9,919 bases of DNA from Caryophanales bacterium (GTDB lineage: Bacteria > Bacillota_I > Bacilli_A > RFN20 > CAG-288): positions 1 through 9,919 of the forward strand of contig JAJVUU010000062.1 in the NCBI GenBank assembly GCA_021621525.1, read 5' to 3'. A model generated the notes under the pieces. That model did no database searches. It was given only the letters and a program-made list of their open reading frames with translations, and had not been told where the DNA came from. The translations under genes and the position numbers were made by a program. Numbering within the stretch: position 1 is the first letter of the stretch; each line of letters opens with the position of its first letter. Positions 1-6,896 of the stretch are shown one piece after another.

Positions 1-9
1 CGTCATGGA

Positions 10-63
10 AAAAGACCGGCTTTCCTGCCACAATATATGTGTCCACAGGAAAACCGGTCTTTT
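10..63 (+). terminator. Rho-independent terminator hairpin
   Basis: An 18-nt left arm (10-27, starting AAAAGACCGG) pairs with 46-63 (ending CCGGTCTTTT) with one G-T wobble around an 18-nt loop. The loop itself contains a small CACA/TGTG stem (29-41). The right arm ends in CTTTT followed by ATCTTTT, so transcription rightward would end here. The opposite arm ends in Ts on the other strand, so it may work in both directions. It probably closes a gene lying left of the window and insulates the ATPase gene at 260. Confidence 0.75.
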
Positions 64-202
64 ATCTTTTGATCTCTGGTATCCTCACCCATTCCGGAAG
101 GCATTTGACCCATCTCGGGCAGTTTTACCTCGAACTTAGTCCGTTTCCGTCGCAACTTCTTTGTGAACTTTTTTCGTATAGCCTTAATATTTTTCAAAAA
201 TC

Positions 203-214
203 GTAGTATACTAC
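203..214 (+). promoter_or_regulatory. Palindrome with embedded -10 upstream of the ATPase gene
   Basis: GTAGTATACTAC is a perfect 12-bp palindrome containing a TATACT -10-like hexamer (207-212). No convincing -35 lies 16-18 bp upstream. A second small inverted repeat, GGAC-6 nt-GTCC, lies at 227-240 in the presumed leader of the gene starting at 260. This is the best promoter/operator candidate for that gene, but it is short and could be chance. The rest of 64-259 holds no gene I can support. Confidence 0.35.
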
Positions 215-259
215 ACATAGAAGTTCGGACAATTTCGTCCTAAGTACGAGGTGAAATGT

Positions 260-1534
260 ATGGTTAAACGAGATTCTTATATGAACCGACTGATCCACAG
301 TATGTGGAACGGCGAGATAAAGGTCATCACAGGCATACGCAGATGCGGCAAGTCCGTACTGCTTTTCGATTTGTTTTTCGAGTATCTTCTTTCACAGAAC
401 GTTTCGGAAGATCATATTTTGAAAATCGAACTGGATCAGCGGCGGTACTATAAGTTCAGGAATCCGATCACTCTGTGCGAATATGTAGAAAGCATCGTCC
501 AAAACAGAAAGAATGAAAAATTCTATCTGTTCATTGATGAGGTGCAGTTCACCACGAAAGTAGTGGACCAGGAAAACGGCGGCATCGAGGTTACCATCTA
601 CGATATGCTGAACGAACTCAAGGCATATAAAAACCTTGATGTCTATGTCACCGTCAGTAACTCCAAAGTGCTGTCGAAAGATATCGCAACAGAGTTTCGC
701 AGTCGCGCTACACAAATCCATGTGTTCCCTTTGTCATTTGCGGAGTTTTATTCTGCCGTGGGCGGCGACGAGCGAAAAGCGCTGGATACCTATATGCTCT
801 ATGGCGGTATGCCGAGACTTTTAGCACTGGAGGACGACAAAGATAAGAAGGATTATCTAACCTCCCTCTATAACGAATTGTATGTCAAGGATATTGTGGA
901 GCGAAACGGCATCGAGCGCGAGGATGTTCTGAATGATATTCTGGACTTCCTTGCTTCGCAGATCAGTTCGCTGACGAATCCGACCAATATCGCAAATGCC
1001 ATCGCATCCATGAAGAACGAAAAAATCAATCCTGCGATGGTTTCAAACTATGTGCAGTATGTTATCGACTCTTTCCTCATTTCAATGGCAAAGCGATACG
1101 ATGTCAAAGGAAAGACCTATTTCAATTATCCGAACAAATACTACTATACAGATATCGGGCTAAGGAACGCACGGCTGAATTACCGCCAATATGATCCCGG
1201 TCATATCATGGAAAACATAATCTACAACGAACTTTTACGGCGAGGGTACTCTGTTGATGTCGGTGTGGTTTGCGACCGCACAGGCGACAACAAGGTTCAG
1301 AAAGAGATCGACTTTGTGGTAAACGATGCAGACAAAAAAGTCTATATTCAGTCTGCTTTCCGCATGGATACCGATAAAAAGGGATTTTCCGAGCTGGCAT
1401 CGCTGATGCTTACCAAGGATTTCTTCAAAAAGATTATCGTTCGCATGGATGTACCACAAAATTTTTATGATGACAACGGCATCTTCCACTGCAATCTGAT
1501 CGACTTTCTGCTTGGCCGGGTAGAATTGTTTTGA
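260..1534 (+). CDS. AAA+ ATP-binding protein, AAA_14/DUF4143 family
   Basis: The 424-residue protein has the order typical of this family. A Walker A motif GIRRCGKS (residues 25-32) and a Walker B FYLFIDEVQ (88-96) are followed by a sensor-1-like segment TVSNS (131-135), FRSR (146-149), the hallmark GGMPRLL (182-188) and a C-terminal DUF4143 domain. That domain contains EIDFV (349-353) and YIQSA (362-366), a restriction-endonuclease-like fold lacking the usual E-x-K. I chose ATG 260 because GAGGTGA (248-254) sits at the right distance; the upstream GTG at 251 lies inside that Shine-Dalgarno. Family members usually have TGSNS and FRGR, so two conserved glycines appear replaced here, each explicable by a single base change. 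The family is widespread in gut anaerobes and archaea and its biological role is not settled; defence, toxin-antitoxin-like and mobile-element roles have been proposed. It is monocistronic, with an IS3 remnant directly after its stop. Confidence 0.9.
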   Translation: MVKRDSYMNRLIHSMWNGEIKVITGIRRCGKSVLLFDLFFEYLLSQNVSEDHILKIELDQRRYYKFRNPITLCEYVESIVQNRKNEKFYLFIDEVQFTTKVVDQENGGIEVTIYDMLNELKAYKNLDVYVTVSNSKVLSKDIATEFRSRATQIHVFPLSFAEFYSAVGGDERKALDTYMLYGGMPRLLALEDDKDKKDYLTSLYNELYVKDIVERNGIEREDVLNDILDFLASQISSLTNPTNIANAIASMKNEKINPAMVSNYVQYVIDSFLISMAKRYDVKGKTYFNYPNKYYYTDIGLRNARLNYRQYDPGHIMENIIYNELLRRGYSVDVGVVCDRTGDNKVQKEIDFVVNDADKKVYIQSAFRMDTDKKGFSELASLMLTKDFFKKIIVRMDVPQNFYDDNGIFHCNLIDFLLGRVELF

Positions 1535-1536
1535 CA

Positions 1537-1631
1537 AAATTACTCATATATCTACGAGGAGTGACCTTGTGTGCATTATCGTTCCTGCTTAGAATCTCTA
1601 TTTGCTCCTTAATGAATTTTTTCTTGCTCAT
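1537..1631 (-). pseudogene. IS3-family transposase orfA fragment
   Basis: The minus-strand frame from ATG 1631 reads MSKKKFIKEQIEILSRND and continues to VTPRRYMSNF. This matches the start of the helix-turn-helix OrfA protein of many Bacillota IS3 elements (MSKKxFTKEQIExLxxNP...). A GGTGGGG ribosome-binding-like stretch precedes the ATG. Only about 30 residues remain. After that the frame runs into the 3' end of the ATPase gene on the other strand and has no family resemblance. The DNA-binding domain is incomplete and orfB is absent, so the fragment cannot make a functional transposase. Confidence 0.55.
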
Positions 1632-1663
1632 ATCGGTCCCCACCATTTCCAAACGGATGACAG

Positions 1664-1723
1664 AAAACCGCCATCCAGTGAGCTAACTATGTATAAAAAG
1701 TTAGTTGCTGGAGGGCGGTTTTT
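1664..1723 (+). terminator. Long hairpin with T-run (terminator, inside IS3 remnant)
   Basis: The left arm AAAACCGCCATCCAG...TAACT (1664-1688) pairs with AGTTAG...GGGCGGTTTT (1699-1722) with a few mismatches around a short AT-rich loop. It is followed by TTTTTGTTTTCT. It would terminate transcription from the ATPase gene on the plus strand. It lies between the IS3 terminus and orfA, a position where insertion elements often carry a hairpin that blocks read-in from flanking promoters. Confidence 0.75.
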
Positions 1724-1910
1724 GTTTTCTGTTATCGTGTCCTAATTACAGGGTACAGTTTAGCGGATAATATCCGTGCTTCTTTTTACGCTTACGACCA
1801 CTTAGTACAACGAATTTAGAAAAATTCAGCTACATATAAAAACACTAATGTTAGCATCTACATGTGTTCCTGACATATTTCATGAGGAAAAGTCCTAAAT
1901 TCATTCTGTC

Positions 1911-3383
1911 TTAATTCACTTCAAAATGTTCGTATTCGACGAAGTTATAGACGCTTGTGTTATTGGCAAAATCGGTCAATGAGATTTCATAGATTCCCCA
2001 GGTTCCCGGAGCACTTCCGACAGGAAGTGTACGATGGATGACGAAGTCCTTCTTTTCCTTCGGACCATAATAGGAACCGGCTGGCCAACCGAAGTAGATC
2101 CAATCTCCGTGGATGTTTCCTCTCGGATCGACAAGCTTCAGATAGCCGATGTAGAGACCGGAATAGTTGTCTTCGGCGTTGATGGTGATGGTGACGTAGG
2201 TTTCACCGTTTGGATTGCTTGGATTAGATGGGACAGCAGATACTTTGATGTTGTTGACATCCAAGGTAGGTGCTTCATCATCCGGGTTGACAGTGACGAT
2301 ATCGATAGAACGGTTTACACTTGAGAATTCCGGATAGTTGAGGTTGAAAATCGAGCAGTTGGTTGCTTTGTCCCAAAGAACGATTGATTCGACTTCATAG
2401 GTAGCACAGGAATAGTATTCCGGAATGACGATTTCTGTTTTGCAGTATCCGGTGGTCGGATCGATGGCTCCAAGATAATAGTCTTTAGAATACTTGTTGG
2501 ATTTCAATACGTTCAATCTGATTTCACCCCAAGCTACTCCGATGTTATCGTGTACATTCATTTCTATAGTCAGAATCTGTTCGTTGGGATGGGTCGTATC
2601 TGGGGAAGGTGTGACCTTCATTTTGAAGGTCGTCTTATCGAAGGTCGGACCTTCGATGTCTTCAAGAGGGTTATCGATATAGATGCTCATCTTGAAATCG
2701 TTGATTCCCTGATATCTTTCGTTCCCGACATCGTCCCGGAGTGTGATTTGGTCTGTGAACCAATATCCACTCTTGCTGTATTTCGAAATGGTATTTTGTC
2801 CTCTTAAGATCAGTCCGGTCGAATCGATCGGCGAGCCCTGAAAATCATAAGACTGAGTCGATCTGACTTCGGAAGGCGTGATTCTAAAGTGATAACCGCT
2901 GGCTCCGCTTTGTATACCGTCATCGTTCAGTTGCATCTGAACCTGGACGTTTTTGTCTTCGTATTCGTCCCCGGTGACTTTGACGACGATGTTCATAATC
3001 TTTCCAGGATAGATATAATCCGGGTTCAGATTGTACACTTCAAAGGTAAGATCGGGTCTGACTCTTGCGACGTAGGAGTCTCCGCTGGTGATGTAGTCTT
3101 TGATGAATTCGTATTTTTCCGGAGCTCTGGAAAGTAAAAGGTTCGGATTGATGATGAAAGTAGCAAAAGATTCGGCCATGTCTTCGTCGGGGTTATGCTG
3201 ATGGGCATAGGCAGAGACGAATTCGGTCGTCTTGGTAGTAGACCATCCGTCTGGATCATTTTCGTCTTTGTACCAGCCTCCAACGTCACACCATGCCTGT
3301 TTCAAATTATCGCTGAAATGATATTCGTAGAAAATATGCATCTTCTCATGGATGATAAGACGCTTGGTATCGTAGTATCCAGC
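1911..3383 (-). pseudogene. 5'-truncated zinc metallopeptidase with Ig-like repeats
   Basis: A single open frame of about 490 codons runs from a TAA at 3384-3386 to the stop at 1911. The first residues read AGYYDTKRLIIHEKMHIF, so the gluzincin motif HExxH (HEKMH, 3350-3336) is retained. A second motif, NPDEDMAESFA, follows about 55 residues later and has the form of the third zinc ligand (the E of MAES). There is no start codon before HEKMH: the first ATG is the M inside the motif and would remove the first histidine and the glutamate. The N-terminal part, including any signal peptide, is therefore missing. Three repeated modules follow, ending ITLRDDVGN, IVLWDKATN and ISLTDFANN; the last two begin GPTFD and APTLD. 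They resemble bacterial Ig-like domains of secreted surface proteins. No LPXTG or membrane anchor is seen at the C-terminus. Upstream in the same frame is only ATG AAG AAA AAG TAA. The peptidase subfamily is uncertain. Confidence 0.75.
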
Positions 3384-3449
3384 TTACTTTTTCTTCATAA
3401 ATTGTATTTATTACAGAAAACGAAGATTATAAGTGAAAATTGGCAATTG

Positions 3450-3458
3450 TTATCCACA
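3450..3458 (+). promoter_or_regulatory. Perfect DnaA-box sequence
   Basis: TTATCCACA matches the DnaA box consensus exactly and lies in the AT-rich intergenic region between the truncated peptidase and the nuclease-helicase gene. Only one copy is evident and no replication gene is nearby, so an origin is not supported. It could be a regulatory DnaA site or a chance match. Confidence 0.3.
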
Positions 3459-3490
3459 GAACTCTTTTCAATGAATTGGTGTAATAAAAG

Positions 3491-3499
3491 TGTTATACT
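3491..3499 (+). promoter_or_regulatory. Extended -10 promoter for the nuclease-helicase gene
   Basis: TGTTATACT is an extended -10 element (TGnTATACT) located about 75 nt before the start codon at 3573. No good -35 hexamer stands 16-18 bp upstream, which is normal for extended -10 promoters. The leader contains a small stem (TCCT 3550-3553 with AGGA 3560-3563) that overlaps the Shine-Dalgarno. Confidence 0.5.
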
Positions 3500-3572
3500 C
3501 AAACCGAATTGAAGAAGGAAGATTTGAAAAACTTGATTCTTTTTGTCTTTCCTGAAGAAAGGAGTATGTGCC

Positions 3573-5441
3573 ATGATCGTCTATGAGAAGAGCATATCCG
3601 GATTCATCGATGACTGCAGCAAAGGCGTCATAGCCGATATGGTCGCAAGCAGAATGGCTGCTGATGGCATCGGTTTTGGACACAGCGAAATGAAGTCATG
3701 GGATAAGTCCCTTCCTTTCATCTCCGATGCCTTGAACCAAAAGGATATCGACAAGAACATCAACGTCGCTATCGAATATCAGTCCCAGCTTAATAAATCC
3801 AGAATCGATTTCCTGGTTTATGGAAAGAACGAGAAGGATGCCGATTCCATGGTCATCGTGGAACTCAAGCAATGGAGCATGATGAAAAGGACAACCAAGC
3901 CTAACTATGTCCATACCGTTGGTGGCGGAGGCGAAGGTGACTATCAGCATCCTTCTTATCAGTCCCTCAGGTACGGAGCCATGTTAAGAGGCTTCAACGA
4001 ATACGTTCAGGACAACCACGTGGACATCAACAGCTGTTCGTATTGCCATAACATGGATTCCATCTACCAGAACTTTATCGGGGACGTGAAGACATATCCT
4101 TTCCTTTCTCAGAGCCCCGTCTTTTTAGAAGGGGACAAGGAAAAGCTTGCTGCCTTCATCAAGAAATATGTGAAGAAGCCTTCCAGGATTCTTCTCTATG
4201 AAATCGACAACGCCAAAATCAGACCTTCGAAGGATTTCTCTGACATGCTTTACATGGCACTTCAGGGAAAGCCGATATTCTCCCTTGATGACGGGCAGGC
4301 GGCGAGTGTATCTACTATCATCGATGAGACAAATAAGGCTATCAAAGAAAACAAAAGAAAGACGATTATCATCAAAGGCGGCCCGGGAAGCGGAAAGTCC
4401 GTGGTCGCCATCAATGCGATGGGGCAGCTTATCCATCCGAATGATGGCTCTGATCCGAAGAATGTCTGCTATTGTACCGTCAACTTCACTCCGAGAACCT
4501 TGTATTCGGAGCTCTTAGTTGATGGTGATTACAAGAAGAGTGCCATCGACAACTTGTTCAAGACGTTTGCCTGTTTCTCCAAATCATCGGAGTGCGATTT
4601 CGATTGTGTCATGTTCGACGAGGCTCACCGTGAATTCAAATGGAAGTTTGGCCAGGGGGTCAAAAGGGAAGTGGATATGATTGACCGTGCCTTCTATGCA
4701 TCAAGGGTAAACGTCTGGTTCATTGACGAAGACCAAGCCGTAACCAAAGACGACTATCTCACCATTGATAAGATAAAGGACTACGCCAAAAGATATAATT
4801 CAGAAGTCATAGAAGCGGAAGATTTGAAGCTTTGCTCCCAGTTCCGCTGCATGGGCGGAGACGGGTACATATCCTTCATCAACGGATTCCTGGGGTATGA
4901 AGATCTGCCTAAGAAGAAATACAGTCCGAAGAACTACGATTTCAGGGTTTTCGATACTCCCTCAAAGATGTGGGAAGCCTGTCAGGAAAAGCAGAAGGAA
5001 TACAAGAATGCCAGACTCCTTTCTGGCTATACCCATGAATGGGTGAGCAAGACGGACGAAAGCCTTTATGACTTCGACATGGAAGATGGAAAGTTCAGAA
5101 TGAAATGGAATAAATTCGTTTCCTATTCTTATATCAATGATCCAGATCAATTAGATAGGATTGGCTGCATCCACACCATCCAGGGCGTTGATATGTCCTA
5201 TGCCGGCGTCATCATCGGGAAAGACCTGAAATATAGAGATGGGCAATTGGTTTTCGACAAGAGTCAGAACGCAAAGACGGATTCGGCTAGCGGTATCCGA
5301 AATCTAGACAACAAAACAGCAAAGAGGCTGATTCGGAACACATATAAAGTATTGCTGACAAGAGGAATGTACGGAACCTACGTCTATTGCGAGGATGAAG
5401 CGCTGAATCGACATCTGAAATCCTTGGTGGATATGAAATGA
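3573..5441 (+). CDS. PD-(D/E)XK nuclease-DUF2075 (Schlafen group 3-type) helicase fusion
   Basis: This is a 622-residue protein. The N-terminus carries the core of a PD-(D/E)XK nuclease: RIDFLVYG (D79) and VIVELKQW (E97, K99), the pattern found before many DUF2075 helicases. The helicase part has Walker A GGPGSGKS (269-276), Walker B VMFDEAH (346-352), VWFIDEDQAV (381-390), SQFRCMGGDGYISF (422-435), IHTIQGVDMSYAGVIIG (533-549) and NTYKVLLTRGMYGTYVY (589-605). All are characteristic of the family and all key residues look intact. I chose ATG 3573 because AAAGGAG (3558-3564) lies 8 nt before it. The likely role is ATP-dependent nucleic acid cleavage or translocation in the cytoplasm. Similar solitary genes are common in defence islands, but an anti-phage role here is inference. 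It is monocistronic, with its own promoter and no partner gene next to it. The codon style fits the neighbouring plus-strand genes. Confidence 0.9.
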   Translation: MIVYEKSISGFIDDCSKGVIADMVASRMAADGIGFGHSEMKSWDKSLPFISDALNQKDIDKNINVAIEYQSQLNKSRIDFLVYGKNEKDADSMVIVELKQWSMMKRTTKPNYVHTVGGGGEGDYQHPSYQSLRYGAMLRGFNEYVQDNHVDINSCSYCHNMDSIYQNFIGDVKTYPFLSQSPVFLEGDKEKLAAFIKKYVKKPSRILLYEIDNAKIRPSKDFSDMLYMALQGKPIFSLDDGQAASVSTIIDETNKAIKENKRKTIIIKGGPGSGKSVVAINAMGQLIHPNDGSDPKNVCYCTVNFTPRTLYSELLVDGDYKKSAIDNLFKTFACFSKSSECDFDCVMFDEAHREFKWKFGQGVKREVDMIDRAFYASRVNVWFIDEDQAVTKDDYLTIDKIKDYAKRYNSEVIEAEDLKLCSQFRCMGGDGYISFINGFLGYEDLPKKKYSPKNYDFRVFDTPSKMWEACQEKQKEYKNARLLSGYTHEWVSKTDESLYDFDMEDGKFRMKWNKFVSYSYINDPDQLDRIGCIHTIQGVDMSYAGVIIGKDLKYRDGQLVFDKSQNAKTDSASGIRNLDNKTAKRLIRNTYKVLLTRGMYGTYVYCEDEALNRHLKSLVDMK

Positions 5442-5443
5442 CG

Positions 5444-5705
5444 GCCGCTCTTTTTCTTTACTTGAAACTTGATAAGCATACATCATAGATGGCCTCTTCT
5501 CCATCAGACACTGAATATTCAGTATCGAGTAGGCTAAGAAATCGAAGACAATTTTCGATTTCTCTGCTGCCTTGCCTTCATAACCTTCAATGCTATCGAT
5601 TGTTAATACGGCTATCTCCGCCCTGAGTTGCTCGTTCTCGGCTTCCAGGCGCTTGGATTTCTGTTCTGCCGTCTCAGCAGAATCCTTCTCGTTCTTTTCA
5701 GGCAT
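5444..5705 (-). pseudogene. tnpC: IS66 tnpC remnant joined to unrelated sequence
   Basis: The ATG at 5703-5705 (minus) is preceded by AAAGAGGT at good spacing and begins MPEKNEKDSAETAEQK, then RLEAENEQLRAEIAVL. This is the leucine-zipper-like N-terminus typical of IS66 TnpC. After about 35 residues, near 5600, the resemblance ends. There is no zinc-binding or DDE domain, although full TnpC is around 450-530 residues. The frame stays open through 5442 and across the 3' end of the helicase gene, but that part is not transposase. In another minus frame (about 5450-5565) a protein-like tail reads FLSLLDTEYSVSDGEEAIY and stops near 5450. It could be the C-terminus of an unidentified gene with a frameshift near 5560. 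TnpC is the catalytic subunit, so this copy cannot transpose on its own. Confidence 0.6.
5537..5563. repeat. Perfect 10-bp inverted repeat, 7-nt loop
   Basis: AGAAATCGAA (5537-5546) and TTCGATTTCT (5554-5563) are exact reverse complements separated by GACAATT. It lies about 95 bp downstream of the nuclease-helicase stop and within the tail of the tnpC remnant. There is no T-run on the plus strand, so it is not a classical terminator for the helicase. On the minus strand it is followed only by TTCTTAG. Its function is unknown. Confidence 0.5.
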
Positions 5706-5811
5706 GTCCGTGACCTCTTTCGTATTACGCAAGTGTCAATTCCATCATAAAAACACAACGAAAAAGTGCCTGTTTTAACGTGATTTTTCGGAATTTTATA
5801 GATAAGCATTT

Positions 5812-6168
5812 TCAACCATTGTTTGGAGGAAAGAGGACGTTCGCATGTGCCGTGGGCTGCAACGGTGACAGGCCTTCCAGGAGCCACTGGAGCTGCCTTT
5901 TGTCTATCATCGCAACGCCTTCGACGGTCTTCGGCCATCTGAATTTCACGGTTACGAGGGCCTTCTGGTAAAGCCAGTATCCGTCATAATCGACCTCGAG
6001 TATCTTGATGTTCCTTTTGTTCCTCCCGCAGAAGATGAAGAGCCTGTGGGCCATCTTGTCGGTTTCCATGATTCCCTGGGCAAGGCCGACAAGGCCGTTG
6101 ACGCCCTTGCGCATGTCCGTAGGGCCTGCCCACAGGTATATCGCCTCGATTTTTGAAAGGTCAATCAT
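5812..6168 (-). CDS. tnpB: IS66 family accessory protein TnpB
   Basis: The 118-residue protein is full length for IS66 TnpB. It starts MIDLSKIEAIYLWAGPTDMR (family: MxxL...IYLxxGPxDMRK). It contains LFIFCGRNKRNIKILEVDYD followed by GYWLYQKALVTVKFRWP, and ends with RQLQWLLEGLSPLQPTAHA. TnpB is essential for IS66 transposition together with TnpA and TnpC, but its biochemical role is unclear. Its ATG (6168-6166) overlaps the end of tnpA by 8 nt (ATGATTGA), giving translational coupling. A 106-nt gap separates it from the tnpC start. That gap holds a 7-bp inverted repeat, CGAAAAA/TTTTTCG (5759-5765 and 5784-5790). Confidence 0.93.
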   Translation of the reverse strand: MIDLSKIEAIYLWAGPTDMRKGVNGLVGLAQGIMETDKMAHRLFIFCGRNKRNIKILEVDYDGYWLYQKALVTVKFRWPKTVEGVAMIDKRQLQWLLEGLSPLQPTAHANVLFPPNNG

Positions 6169-6463
6169 AAAGGAATGCCTTTCTGAAATCAGCGACGCTC
6201 ATTTCGATTCTTGCACTTCCGATCGTGAACGATATCGAATCGGATGGAACAGGTGGGTTTGCACATGGGTCGTTCTGTCCGAGTCCTATCATGACAAAGC
6301 CTTTTTCCTGCGTCCTTGCCTGTTCGTCGAGCCTGCGCCTCTTCTGGGTGATGTAGCTTACCTTGCTTGTCGAAATCCCGAAACGCTCGGAAGCGGCACT
6401 CCTTCCATGCTCTTCGGCATAATCACATATCTCCTTCTGCCTTTGGTTCAATTCCATCATCAT
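6161..6463 (-). CDS. tnpA: IS66 family TnpA (helix-turn-helix protein)
   Basis: The 100-residue protein starts MMMELNQRQKEICDYAEEHG. It has a helix-turn-helix-like segment, SAASERFGISTSKVSYITQK (about 22-41), then a basic RRRLDEQAR stretch. Its C-terminal FTIGSARIEMSVADFRKAF is the short beta/alpha tail typical of IS66 TnpA. I chose the start among three consecutive ATGs (6463, 6460, 6457) because GGAAG lies about 10 nt upstream of the first. A frame extending further upstream has no ribosome binding site and is unlike the family. It is the first gene of the IS66 operon and appears intact. Confidence 0.88.
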   Translation of the reverse strand: MMMELNQRQKEICDYAEEHGRSAASERFGISTSKVSYITQKRRRLDEQARTQEKGFVMIGLGQNDPCANPPVPSDSISFTIGSARIEMSVADFRKAFLYD

Positions 6464-6535
6464 ATAAAAAATCTTCCTACGTTTGACTGGGGGAAGTATA
6501 AACCATGACGGGATAAATATCCAAAGACCATAATT

Positions 6536-6544
6536 GACGCTTAC
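6536..6544 (-). repeat. IS66 terminal inverted repeat (outer end)
   Basis: On the minus strand the element begins GTAAGCGTC at 6544, the conserved IS66-family tip, 81 bp before the first tnpA ATG. The matching end at the tnpC side is not present in this window. Confidence 0.6.
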
Positions 6545-6896
6545 GAAAGAAACTTGATACAAGGCGATTGACCTGTGATGAGATAACTGAACATATCAAA
6601 ATCACGAACGACCGTAAAAGTCAGTTAGTAAATCAAGTGCTCAAGGCTGGAAAGATATGTGCCTTACCCCGTGAGGTCTTGGAGATTTGGAGAAATTCAA
6701 AGTCGGAAAAGGTTTACTCCAAGAAGTCAGCAGAAGCCATAGTACTCGAAAGAGGAAGGGCTGAATGAACAAACCTTTGTAAAGTACGAATGGGAGTGTC
6801 TATTTAATCCGTAAGGCGAGAAGTAGCAATCGTATATTGCGAAAGTATGCCGAAGACGACGATGATAGACAAACCAAAAGGAGGAAACGCAAAACT

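Larger units (their letters stand above)
1537..1757 (-). mobile_element. IS3-family element, left-end remnant
   Basis: Read on the minus strand from 1757 this starts TGTACCCTGTAATTAGGACA, which resembles the TGTACC...GGACA termini of IS3-family elements. It continues through a strong hairpin (1664-1723) into the N-terminus of an orfA-type transposase (ATG at 1631). The similarity stops around 1537, immediately next to the stop codon of the ATPase gene. No matching right end or orfB is present, so this is a decayed fragment. The TnpA N-terminus is the stronger evidence; the terminal repeat assignment is from memory of family ends and should be checked. Confidence 0.55.
5600..6544 (-). mobile_element. 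IS66-family element, tnpC-end truncated
   Basis: Gene order tnpA-tnpB-tnpC on the minus strand is diagnostic for IS66. The outer end at 6544 reads GTAAGCGTCA on the minus strand, matching the GTAAGCG-type termini of this family. The distal end is missing: tnpC breaks near 5600 and no inverted GTAAGCG lies on the plus strand before it. The next 8 bp beyond the terminus, GAAAGAAA (6545-6552), would be the expected target-duplication position, but the partner copy is lost. The inner boundary is approximate. Confidence 0.8.

Noticed and set aside
3..218. 71-codon open frame on the minus strand
   Set aside because: It has no ribosome binding site, ends inside the terminator hairpin and resembles no family I recognise. 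The composition could be an old coding remnant, but this is not supportable.
1789..1795. Second GTAAGCG motif (minus strand), possible other IS66 end
   Set aside because: It has the same orientation as the end at 6544, whereas partner ends must be inverted. Only 8 bases match, which is expected by chance.
1758..1910. Terminator for the truncated peptidase gene
   Set aside because: Only weak AT-rich hairpins are present, such as GAATTT/AAATTC at 1812-1827. None has a convincing GC stem plus T-run on the minus strand.
2034..3137. Several plus-strand open frames across the peptidase region
   Set aside because: They are antisense shadows of the long minus-strand peptidase frame, without ribosome binding sites or recognisable domains.
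6568..6768. 66-codon open frame upstream of the intron reverse transcriptase
   Set aside because: It starts at TTG without a ribosome binding site and overlaps the conserved intron RNA block AAGTCAGCAGAAGCCATAGT, so it is more likely ribozyme domain sequence.
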